A stretch of DNA of 32,462 nucleotides. Source: QQUD01 sp039029915. Its GTDB lineage: Bacteria > Chloroflexota > Anaerolineae > Promineifilales > Promineifilaceae. The notes beneath the pieces are model-generated. The model worked only from the letters and a program-made list of their open reading frames with translations. It was not told the DNA's origin and made no database searches. The translations under genes and the position numbers were made by a program. The stretch lies in the NCBI GenBank assembly GCA_039029915.1, contig JBCCFD010000030.1, positions 1-32,462 on the forward strand, written 5' to 3'. Shown here piece by piece: positions 8,657 to 16,246 of the stretch (position 1 is its first letter; the number at the start of each line of letters is the position of its first letter).

Positions 8657-8840
8657 TTTGAAATTATAAACGGTAAATTACGAATGACGAATTGTAAAAA
8701 GTGTAAATTTATTATTTAAAATCTTTCGTCTCCATTTCGGTTTTGAAAAAAATTTTAAATGGTAAATGGTGAACGATGAATGGTAAACCGCCTCTCAATT
8801 CACAATTCACTATTTACCATTCTCAATTCACCATTCACTT
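8657..8840. repeat. Short-word inverted repeat array on the other side of the four-helix-bundle gene
   Basis: Two blocks are visible. The first, about 8658-8710, repeats TAAACGGTAAATTA and GAATTGTAAA-like words. The second, about 8753-8840, runs AAATGGTAAATGGTGAACGA then reverses into ATTCACAATTCACTATTTACC-like words (written here shortened). Perfect 10-bp arms GAATGGTAAA (8778-8787) and TTTACCATTC (8813-8822) show the inverted design. The words are the same as in the array at 8187-8304. Confidence 0.7.
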
Positions 8841-8930
8841 GGGTGCGCTGTGGGTGCGAGCTCTTCCTATCTTGTGTGCAACAGAGCGGTTCACAGGGAA
8901 TCGCGAAACATAAAGTATAGGAGAAATAAC

Positions 8931-9053
8931 ATGTCCCGTATTAAGAATTTTAAATCCGTTGTATTCGTAGCTATCGTCCCGATTCTAATCGCCCTTCAAC
9001 CCGCCACAACTTTTGCCTGCAATTTAAGTTCAAGTGGTCATTGTGGAGGATAA
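8931..9053 (+). CDS. Small secreted peptide precursor, 40 residues
   Basis: A 40-codon ORF with a strong ribosome binding site (AGGAGA six bases before the ATG) and an immediate downstream terminator at 9075-9109. Residues 1-8 are basic (R3, K5, K8), 9-24 hydrophobic, and TFA at 27-29 is a fitting signal peptidase site, leaving an 11-residue tail CNLSSSGHCGG with Cys30 and Cys38. The two Cys could form a disulfide loop. Cleavage before Cys30 could instead be by lipoprotein signal peptidase, though Phe at -2 is a poor lipobox residue. It is transcribed towards, and flanked by, two large TPR-containing regulators. A role as signal peptide (pheromone-like) or small modified peptide is inference; no homologue is known to me. 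Confidence 0.65.
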   Translation: MSRIKNFKSVVFVAIVPILIALQPATTFACNLSSSGHCGG

Positions 9054-9074
9054 ATAACAAAAACATGATTCACA

Positions 9075-9109
9075 AAAAAAGAGCCTGCTTACAAAACAGG
9101 TTCTTTTTT
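9075..9109. terminator. Bidirectional rho-independent terminator
   Basis: AAAAAAGAGCCTG (9075-9087) pairs with CAGGTTCTTTTTT (9097-9109) with one G-T pair and a 9-base loop. A-tract and T-tract flank the stem, so it works in both directions: for the small peptide gene (ends 9053) and for the regulator gene ending at 9123 on the other strand. Confidence 0.85.
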
Positions 9110-9122
9110 GTGTTGCAATCAC

Positions 9123-12100
9123 TTAATTTAGTAAGGCTTTAATGGAAATGGTGCGTTCAAGCAAATCTGGGTTTGGGAGCTCATTCGCCAATAATTTAGC
9201 ATCATTATATAACCCCTTTGCTTCACTCTTATCATATTTTGCTATTATTTCAATTAAAAATAATAATGTTTCTAATTCAAATCCCTTAAGATTTTGGGCT
9301 TTACAAATCTCTAAAACTTCTTGCAAAATTGATTGAACTTCAATAAATTCGGCCAAATGTTGTTTAGTCTTAGCCAATGCCAACATTCCTTCGATATATG
9401 ATTGTTGATCTCCAGTGGCTTTTGAAATACGTATACCTTGCTCTACATGTTTTTCTGCCGAACTATATTCTCCTAAGAAATTATAATTCCTAGCAAGATT
9501 CGCATGAATAGTGCCTACCATTCTCTGGTTGCCTATTTCAGATGCTAATTGTAACCCTAGCGTTAGGTAATAAATAGCACCTGAAAAATCTTCTTGTTTG
9601 GTTGCCAGCAAACTAAGATTATTAATCAAATGGGATTTGCGAAAACGATCACTAAATTGATCACAAAGTTCAAGTGCTCTTTCTAATGAGCTTTTTGCGT
9701 TAGATGAGTCACCTAAATTATGAAAAATAATTCCCCTGCTATTTAAACTTCCACTTAAGGCCTGAGTATTATTAAGTTCTTCCCAAGTGAAACATGCTTT
9801 TTCAATATGCTTTAATGCTAAGTCAAATTTACTTTGTATATCAAATATCACACCTAATTGATGATGACCCCAAGCATAAATCAATGAATCTCCAATATTG
9901 TTTGCAATTGCCAAAGCTAGATTGATTTTATCTTTAGCTAATTCATATTTTCCCAAGCGCCATAGTGATTCACCCCACCAAACGTAGGCCATCCCTTCTG
10001 CCCATTGGTCGTTGATTTTTTCTGCTCGGGATAAGCTTATCTTGAGCGTTTGAATGGCTGGATGATAACGACCGAGGCGGTTTTGGAAGCGGGCTTGTTC
10101 TAAACCGGCTCGTGTTGCTAGCGACAGGCTGGGTTCTTCCCACAAAACGGCCGTTTCTACCGTCGTCCTCATCACGGTCTCACCCTCAAGCGCCCAGCCG
10201 CGCAGTTGATAAATAATAGAAAGCGACGTAAGCCCGTTGAGTAATTTGTCAGCCTGCTCTGTTTCCAAACCCGTTTGCCACGCTAGGCGTATGTTTTCAA
10301 GGTCAGGCTCAAGCAGGGCCATTGAGTCTTGTGGCTTGTCTTTTTGGAGGGGTTGGCTGTGTTCAGCCAGTAAATTAAGGAAATAGTCGGCATGTTTTTG
10401 TGGGGTTTTATCAAACGGCGCTCTTAGTTCTTCGGCGTACGCTTGAATCACGGGATGGAGACGGTACCGCTTATTCGTTCGGTTAAATGTAAGCAAAGAT
10501 TTTTCAGCTAATGCGGTGAGATGTTGAGGTGTGGTATCGGCAATTTGCGAAACGGCCGTTTTGTCAAAGCCACCTCTAAAATAAGCCAATCGGGTCAGCC
10601 GCTGCTGTAAAGTTGGCGTTAAGGTTTGCCAGGACATTTCAAACACCGTATACAGTCCGCGATGTCGGTCAGGCACATCATCTAGCGTCGCCTTTAAGGC
10701 ATCAAACCCATCTTTCAACCGCTCAGCAATCTCTTGGCAGCTATCATAACGGGTCAAGGCGGCGGCTAGTTCAATGGCCAGCGGTAGCCCTTCAACGATA
10801 CGGCATATTTTGCGAACGGCCGTTAATTCATCCGCATCAAGCTCATCCCACTGCTGCTGAGCACGACGGGCAACAAAAAGCTGAACGGCCGTTGCAGGCT
10901 CGTCTTCATCACCATTTGTCGGATAAGTTAACCCGGAAAGCGGAAAAGCCCATTCAGGACGCAGTCGCAAAGCTTCACGCGAAGTTGCTAAAATTTGCAC
11001 CTGTTCACACCGCTGAATGATATTTAATACAAGCTGTTTGCCTATCAACACGTGTTCAAAATTATCCAGAACGAGAAGCATCTGCTTATACTGAAGATGA
11101 TTCAACAGTTGCTCAATCGGAGTGTCTGACCCGGAAAGGCGCAAATCAAGCCCTATCGCGATTTCAACGGCGATCGTCTCTGCTAAATCATCATCCTCCG
11201 AGTCCAAATTAGCCAGCTCAATAAACCAAACACCATCACGGTATTGGCCCAAGCGGCTGCGGGCGAGCGTGGTGGCGAAGCGGGTCTTTCCAGTCCCACC
11301 TTGCCCCACCAAGGTGACTAAACGACACCAAGGCTGATCAAGCCGCGTGTGAATCTCTTGTCTATCGTTTTGACGACCAAAGAATTGATCATAAGTTGGG
11401 GGGAGGTTGTGTCGAGCGCCACGCTTAGCTCGATTAATATCCGTTGGTGGTGGCTGAATCTCTCTCACAAGATCTGACAATGATTCAGGCGGCTCAACCC
11501 CAAGCTCAGCCTGCAGCAAATCGGTAAAATTATGATATTCAGATACCGCCTCACGCCCTTTATCAGTAGCAACCAATAGGCGGATTCGTAAAGAGTGCGC
11601 GGATTCGTTCAGGCGATCAACGCTTAGCCAGCGATCGGCAATTGCTAAACCATATTCATGATCTTCAGTGGCAATCGCAAATTGGGCTAACTTCTCATAG
11701 GCGGCATCAATTTGGCGCCGAATCTCTTCTCGAGTAAAGATCACCCATTGATTAAACTGACCTGCTTTTGTCACGCTAAAATTAGCGAGAAACTCCCCTT
11801 GGTACGCTTCTAAGGCTGTTTGGAGTTTTTTTGCTTTTTCGGCCGTGTCGATCGCAGAGGTGGCGCTAATCGTTTCTAAAAGATGTGTGGAATCAACCCG
11901 ATCTATCTTATTGGGAGCTATGCCAATCGTTTTGCGAGTGATAATAAGCACATCCTCCCCAACTTGTTTTTTAAGTCGGGCCAGAGCGGTGCGCAAATTG
12001 GTTAATGATTGTTTGGTCGTGCTACTTTCCCAAAGTAGCTCAGCAATAAATTCACGCGGGTGCGTTTCGCCCATATGGGCAAGATAAATAAGAAGTGCAG

Positions 12101-12182
12101 CCTCTTTTTGACTGCGAAATTGTGAGAGAGGTGTGTTGTCTTTTAAAATTTTGGCTTGGTTGAGTAGCGTGAATGACAGCAT
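9123..12182 (-). CDS. Second SARP/AfsR-like regulator: wHTH-BTAD-NB-ARC-TPR
   Basis: Predicted 1019-residue regulator, built like the product of 5262-8186 but only distantly similar in sequence. The N-terminal winged-helix DNA-binding region is at about 1-95, BTAD helices at about 100-245, the NB-ARC ATPase has Walker A GQGGTGKT at 293-300 and Walker B LLVLDN at about 369-374, then come the ARC/winged-helix segment and about eight TPR-like repeats to the end (for example AYVWWGESLWRLGKYELAKD, then GTIHANLARNYNFLGEYSSA). A GGAAC element lies upstream of the start. It lacks the CPxC insertion of its neighbour. The DNA coding for roughly residues 720-1019 is clearly AT-rich and free of ACGGCCGT, whereas the central part has four copies within 750 bp. 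It likely controls nearby or distant genes in answer to a ligand sensed by the TPRs. Confidence 0.88.
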   Translation of the reverse strand: MLSFTLLNQAKILKDNTPLSQFRSQKEAALLIYLAHMGETHPREFIAELLWESSTTKQSLTNLRTALARLKKQVGEDVLIITRKTIGIAPNKIDRVDSTHLLETISATSAIDTAEKAKKLQTALEAYQGEFLANFSVTKAGQFNQWVIFTREEIRRQIDAAYEKLAQFAIATEDHEYGLAIADRWLSVDRLNESAHSLRIRLLVATDKGREAVSEYHNFTDLLQAELGVEPPESLSDLVREIQPPPTDINRAKRGARHNLPPTYDQFFGRQNDRQEIHTRLDQPWCRLVTLVGQGGTGKTRFATTLARSRLGQYRDGVWFIELANLDSEDDDLAETIAVEIAIGLDLRLSGSDTPIEQLLNHLQYKQMLLVLDNFEHVLIGKQLVLNIIQRCEQVQILATSREALRLRPEWAFPLSGLTYPTNGDEDEPATAVQLFVARRAQQQWDELDADELTAVRKICRIVEGLPLAIELAAALTRYDSCQEIAERLKDGFDALKATLDDVPDRHRGLYTVFEMSWQTLTPTLQQRLTRLAYFRGGFDKTAVSQIADTTPQHLTALAEKSLLTFNRTNKRYRLHPVIQAYAEELRAPFDKTPQKHADYFLNLLAEHSQPLQKDKPQDSMALLEPDLENIRLAWQTGLETEQADKLLNGLTSLSIIYQLRGWALEGETVMRTTVETAVLWEEPSLSLATRAGLEQARFQNRLGRYHPAIQTLKISLSRAEKINDQWAEGMAYVWWGESLWRLGKYELAKDKINLALAIANNIGDSLIYAWGHHQLGVIFDIQSKFDLALKHIEKACFTWEELNNTQALSGSLNSRGIIFHNLGDSSNAKSSLERALELCDQFSDRFRKSHLINNLSLLATKQEDFSGAIYYLTLGLQLASEIGNQRMVGTIHANLARNYNFLGEYSSAEKHVEQGIRISKATGDQQSYIEGMLALAKTKQHLAEFIEVQSILQEVLEICKAQNLKGFELETLLFLIEIIAKYDKSEAKGLYNDAKLLANELPNPDLLERTISIKALLN

Positions 12183-12457
12183 TGTCTAGTTCCAAAAGTA
12201 TAAATCATTAACAAGCGCATGAACCCTGCTAGGTTCCATACTAGAAAACAACACTGAGTTTTGTCATGAAGGGTGAATAAAATTTTTTAAGACAAATTGG
12301 CGGGGATAAATGCCAATACCCACCCAAAGCATGCCGTCTCGATTGTTCCTACATTAGATTATATCGAAAACAGCCTTAATTTGCCGATCGCCGCTTTTTC
12401 CTAATATCACATTCCACGAATATTCAAGCCCCAAGCACCTTCTTGATTAATTGAAAA

Positions 12458-12481
12458 CGGGTTTGCTTAAAAGCAAACCCG
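12458..12481 (-). terminator. Terminator-like perfect hairpin
   Basis: CGGGTTTGCTT (12458-12468) and AAGCAAACCCG (12471-12481) form an 11-bp perfect stem with a 2-base spacer (so the real loop includes opened A-T pairs). On the minus strand it is followed by TTTT, so it fits a transcript coming from 12519-12695. Confidence 0.65.
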
Positions 12482-12518
12482 CTTGAACCATCACCCCCTC
12501 GTCGAGGCAACCTTGTTC

Positions 12519-12695
12519 CTAAATAAGTAAGAAAGAGGGATCATCACACTGATCGCACTGTTTTTTCTGCATTTGAGAAGGAAGCAAACAGCTATTTTTC
12601 TCTACGCCCTTAATAAGCTTTGCAGATGTTGGGTGTACCGATGACTGATCTTTATTTGTCGCTATCTTTTTCAAAAACCGCTTAAATTTCGACAT
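12519..12695 (-). CDS. Possible small basic protein, 58 residues
   Basis: An ATG at 12695 opens a 58-codon ORF. The product starts MSKFKRFLKKIATNK, a basic amphipathic-looking helix, and ends with a CDQC pair and a hydrophobic LLI tail. Support: a terminator-like hairpin lies about 38 bp past the stop on the same strand. Against: no ribosome binding site is visible and I recognise no family. It could be a small peptide, or the hairpin may end an RNA gene instead. Confidence 0.3.
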   Translation of the reverse strand: MSKFKRFLKKIATNKDQSSVHPTSAKLIKGVEKNSCLLPSQMQKKQCDQCDDPSFLLI

Positions 12696-13044
12696 GGCGA
12701 CAATATAACGACAAATTGAAGTTTTGTCAATAGTAAACGCCAGTTGCAAAATGCACAGTAATAGAGGCAAAAACTAACAGTTATTTCTTTCTAAAGACAA
12801 TTCTATGGGACGACTGCACGAGTGGGGTGAACTGAATTTGGGATAAATACCTCATGATCAAAAATAAAATCAATTGTAAAATTATTCACAGACAGAAAAT
12901 CGACAAAATACAGGACATAAGTAAATCTCACAATAGAGTTTGAATTTCCTAATCATTGATATGGTTTACTTTCCAGAGAGCAAAAACATTTACGAAACTG
13001 TTTGATTTCAATAAGCTTTCTGTTCTCCCCTTAGGCAAAACGAT

Positions 13045-13956
13045 ATGTGTGATCAAATAAAAGTTTCCGTTCCTGCCACATCAGCTAATCTTGGCCCCGG
13101 CTTTGACTGCTTAGGCATGGCCTTATCTCTTCACAATGAAACCATTTTCTCAAAAGCAGACAGGCTAAGCTTTGAAATCGGGGGTGTTGATGCCCGAAAA
13201 ATTCCGGCTGATGAAACGAATCTGATTTTCACTTCTGCGCTGACCTTGTTTGATCGATTAGGAAAACGGCCGTTTCCTATGCACATTCAGCAGCAAAACC
13301 ACATTCCCGTTGGAAGCGGATTGGGAAGCAGCTCAACGGCCGTATTAGCTGGTTTGATGGGTGCTAACGGCCTGCTTGGCTTTCCCCTGTCTAAGAAAGA
13401 GGTATTGGATCTTGCCATCGAAATGGAAGGTCACCCTGATAACGTCGCCCCCGCCATGTATGGCGGTCTCGTCTTATCCCTCATGCACGACTCCGGCACG
13501 CATATTGAATGCATCGATATTCAACCCATCAATGCGGTGGTTGTCCTGCCCGATTTTAAAATGTTAACCGAGGAAGCCCGTGCCATATTACCAACGGCCG
13601 TTTCCCGCCAAGACGCCATCTTCAACTGCAGTCGCATTGCGCTGCTCCTGCGGGCTTTTCAAACCAACGACTACGACAAGCTAAAAATTTCAATGCAGGA
13701 CAGACTCCACCAGCCCTATCGCCTCACGCTGATTCCCGGAGCTGAAGAAGCAGCCGAGGCGGCCTACCAAATGGGTGCCAAGGGGGTTGCTCTTAGCGGT
13801 GCTGGCCCTAGCCTCATCGCCTTCGCACCAAACAATCTCCCTCAAATTGGAGACGCCATGCGACACGCGTTTTCCAAAAACGGGTTAAATAGCCGCCAAT
13901 GGTGTCTGCCAATGGATAAACAAGGCGCTGAAGCAACACCAATCACAAACTCTTAG
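13045..13956 (+). CDS. thrB: Homoserine kinase
   Basis: Predicted 303-residue cytoplasmic enzyme that phosphorylates homoserine to O-phosphohomoserine with ATP, the step before threonine synthase. It is a GHMP kinase: the N-terminal signature VPATSANLGPGFDCLGMAL at about 8-27, the phosphate-binding loop PVGSGLGSSSTAVLAG at about 88-103, and the C-terminal GAKGVALSGAGPSLIAF motif at about 246-262. Length is normal for the family. The start is ATG at 13045 with only a weak AGG upstream. It stands alone here: no thrA, thrC or asd neighbours. Three ACGGCCGT palindromes lie inside it. Confidence 0.95.
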   Translation: MCDQIKVSVPATSANLGPGFDCLGMALSLHNETIFSKADRLSFEIGGVDARKIPADETNLIFTSALTLFDRLGKRPFPMHIQQQNHIPVGSGLGSSSTAVLAGLMGANGLLGFPLSKKEVLDLAIEMEGHPDNVAPAMYGGLVLSLMHDSGTHIECIDIQPINAVVVLPDFKMLTEEARAILPTAVSRQDAIFNCSRIALLLRAFQTNDYDKLKISMQDRLHQPYRLTLIPGAEEAAEAAYQMGAKGVALSGAGPSLIAFAPNNLPQIGDAMRHAFSKNGLNSRQWCLPMDKQGAEATPITNS

Positions 13957-14288
13957 AAAAAATTAATCTTTTAATTTTTGCTTTTTTAGCAGCCAAAACG
14001 GCCGTTTTCAACTAAAAAACCCGCCTATTTCAGTCTCTTCATTTGCCCACAAAAGTGCCCTCGCTCTTGGTGAAAATTCACTAGCAAAAGTGACCCCCAC
14101 ACGTCGTCTAACCAACAAAAGCTTGGTAATATCATGCTAGACTGCTTACGTTTGTAAGCCATCACCCACAAAAATATTAATAATTAAAGAGATGAGACAG
14201 AGTTAGAACAAAAATCTCAAGAAACAGGAAATATCCCACATGTAACCTGACACTTGATACCTGACACCTAACTTCACAGGAGATCTGA
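13957..14288. other. Intergenic region thrB-pdhA with 14-bp palindrome and word repeats
   Basis: No gene is seen in these 332 bases. The perfect palindrome AAAACGGCCGTTTT lies at 13995-14008, one of only two intergenic copies of the window-wide octamer. Just before pdhA, about 14246-14278, the words CTGACACTTGATACCTGACA and ACCTAACTTCACAGG repeat a TGACAC theme also seen between ilvC and leuA. The ribosome binding site for pdhA (AGGAGAT) overlaps the end of this tract. Confidence 0.5.
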
Positions 14289-15266
14289 ATGGAAAAAGCA
14301 ACATTACTAGATTGGTACCATCAAATGGTGCTTATCCGCCGCTTTGAGGAGCGTTGTGATGAGCTTTACCAGCTTGAAGGTAAAATTAAAGGCTTCTTGC
14401 ATCTTTACATTGGACAAGAAGCAATCGCGGTAGGCACCATTGGTGCCCGAAAAGCTGGCGACCACGTTATCACCGCTTACCGTGACCACGGCCACGCCCT
14501 TGCCGTTGGGCTAGAGCCCAAAAACGTCCTTGCCGAGCTTATGGGCAAAGCATCAGGGGTAACCGGCGGACGCGGCGGTTCAATGCATCTGGCCAGCAAA
14601 GACCTCACCTTTTGGGGCGGCTACGGCATCGTTGGCGCCCACCTTTCACTGGCCACGGGCCTAGCGCTTGCTGAACAATATAAAGGAACAGACGCAGCTA
14701 CACTTTGCTACTTTGGTGAAGGCGCAACCAACATCGGGTATTTCCACGAATCCCTTAACATGTCAAAGGTGTGGGATTTGCCGGTTGTTTGGATATGCGA
14801 AAACAACAAGTACGGCATGGGCACTTCAATCGAGAAAGCTTCAGCCGTCAATCGCATCGTCGATAAAGCAAAGGGGTACAAAATCACTTCAAAAGTTGTA
14901 GACGGCATGGATGTAACGGCCGTTTATGAAGCCACCCAAAAAGCTATCGCCGCCTGTCGAAAAGGCAAAGGCCCCCAGCTGCTTGAAATGATGACCTATC
15001 GCTACGAAGGTCACAGCATCGGGGATCGTACCCGCTACCGCACCACCGAAGAACTAAATAAATGGCGGGATGAAAAAGACCCAATCGCCCTGCTCCAAAA
15101 TAAACTTATCAACGAACACGGCGTCACGGAAGACGAGTGCATCAAAATTCAAACAGATGTAGACGCCCAAATGGATGAAGCGGTAAAATTTGCAGATGAA
15201 TCACCAGAGCCTGCGCTAGACACCTTATTTGACCACATCTATCCAGCCACACCGGGGGTGAACTAA
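14289..15266 (+). CDS. pdhA: Pyruvate dehydrogenase E1 component, alpha subunit
   Basis: Predicted 325-residue subunit of the thiamine-diphosphate-dependent E1 enzyme, which decarboxylates pyruvate and passes the acetyl group to the E2 lipoyl arm. Visible marks: the GRGGSMH motif at about 95-101; GYGIVGAHLSLATGLALA; and the ThDP/Mg motif starting GEGATN and ending ICENN about 28 residues later. The usual GDG reads GEG here, a variant that keeps the acidic ligand. An AGGAGAT ribosome binding site precedes the ATG. The stop overlaps the next start by one base (TAATG), so E1 alpha and beta are translationally coupled. A branched-chain 2-oxoacid or acetoin specificity cannot be excluded, but pyruvate is most likely. 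Confidence 0.92.
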   Translation: MEKATLLDWYHQMVLIRRFEERCDELYQLEGKIKGFLHLYIGQEAIAVGTIGARKAGDHVITAYRDHGHALAVGLEPKNVLAELMGKASGVTGGRGGSMHLASKDLTFWGGYGIVGAHLSLATGLALAEQYKGTDAATLCYFGEGATNIGYFHESLNMSKVWDLPVVWICENNKYGMGTSIEKASAVNRIVDKAKGYKITSKVVDGMDVTAVYEATQKAIAACRKGKGPQLLEMMTYRYEGHSIGDRTRYRTTEELNKWRDEKDPIALLQNKLINEHGVTEDECIKIQTDVDAQMDEAVKFADESPEPALDTLFDHIYPATPGVN

Positions 15267-16246
15267 TGCCTAGACTAACCTTACGTGAAGCAATTACAGA
15301 AGCGATTCGCGAAGAGATGCAAAGAGACGAGAGCGTCTTTATCATGGGTGAGGAAGTTGGCGAATGGGGCGGCACCTACGCCGTTACCAAGGGCTTTCTT
15401 GACGAATTTGGGGCAGCGCGCGTGCGCGATACCCCTATCTCAGAAATGGTCATCGCTGGAGCCGCCGTTGGGGCTGCATTAGCAGGCACACGGCCTATCG
15501 CAGAATTCATGACGATCAACTTTGCTTTTGTGGCCTTTGACGCTATTGTCAACCATGCTGCGAAGATGAGCCATATGTTCAACGGCCAATTCACCTGTCC
15601 GCTTGTATTTCGGGCACCGGGCGGGGGTGGTAAACAGCTCGGGGCCACTCACAGTCACACACCCGACGTTATTTTTGCCCACTTTCCAGGCCTAAAGGTT
15701 GTCTCACCAGCCACACCATACGACGCCAAAGGTCTACTTAAGGCGGCAATCCGTGATGAAGCGCCCGTCATGTTCATTGAACCGGTACCGCTTTACACAT
15801 CACCGCGAGTCCGTGATGAAGTCCCTGAAGGAGAATACACCGTTCCAATTGGTGTTTCTGACAAGAAACGTGAGGGAACTGATGTTACAATAGTGACCTA
15901 TGGCGAAGGGCTTCATGTATCACTAGCCGCCGCCGCTGAGTTATCTAAAGAAGGCATCGAAGCAGAAATCATTGATTTACGATCACTCCAGCCTCTCGAC
16001 ACCTCTTTATCGGTTGAATCTTTTAAGAAAACAAACAAAGCGGTTGTCGTAGAGTTTGGCCACAAAACATATGGTATTGGGGCAGAACTCGTGGCCCGCT
16101 TGCAAGAAGAAGCGTTTGATTATTTAGATGCGCCTATCAAGCGCGTGGCCCAATTTGATGTCCCTGCGCCTTACGCAGGTAAGCTTGAAAAACACGCTTT
16201 ACCCGATGCGGCCAAAGTGATCACAGCGGTAAAGGAGATTCTTTAA
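15266..16246 (+). CDS. pdhB: Pyruvate dehydrogenase E1 component, beta subunit
   Basis: Predicted 326-residue partner of the E1 alpha subunit, forming the alpha2beta2 heterotetramer. Typical features: LTLREAITEAIREEM near the N terminus, FIMGEEVGEWGGTYAVTKGF at about 25-44, FGAARVRDTPISE, the conserved RAPGGGGKQLGATHSH loop at about 115-130 and a C-terminal transketolase-like domain with EIIDLRSLQPLD. Length is normal. It overlaps the neighbours by one base on each side, with start and stop sharing TAATG at both ends, giving a tight pdhABC unit. Confidence 0.93.
   Translation: MPRLTLREAITEAIREEMQRDESVFIMGEEVGEWGGTYAVTKGFLDEFGAARVRDTPISEMVIAGAAVGAALAGTRPIAEFMTINFAFVAFDAIVNHAAKMSHMFNGQFTCPLVFRAPGGGGKQLGATHSHTPDVIFAHFPGLKVVSPATPYDAKGLLKAAIRDEAPVMFIEPVPLYTSPRVRDEVPEGEYTVPIGVSDKKREGTDVTIVTYGEGLHVSLAAAAELSKEGIEAEIIDLRSLQPLDTSLSVESFKKTNKAVVVEFGHKTYGIGAELVARLQEEAFDYLDAPIKRVAQFDVPAPYAGKLEKHALPDAAKVITAVKEIL

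Larger units (their letters stand above)
12183..13044. other. Gene-poor, AT-rich stretch before thrB
   Basis: Apart from a doubtful 58-codon ORF (12519-12695, minus) and a terminator-like hairpin (12458-12481), I see no gene here. The left end must hold the promoter of the minus-strand regulator; the words CTAGTTCC (12185-12192) and CTAGGTTCC (about 12228-12236) recur there. The right end must hold the thrB promoter, but no convincing -35/-10 pair was found. Confidence 0.5.

Noticed and set aside
8187..8840. CRISPR array
   Set aside because: The repeated words are about 7-11 bases, with no uniform repeat length and no unique spacers of constant size.
12183..13044. tRNA or rRNA gene in the empty stretches
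   Set aside because: No TTCRANNC T-loop with matching acceptor arms or rRNA-like sequence was found here or in the other long gaps.
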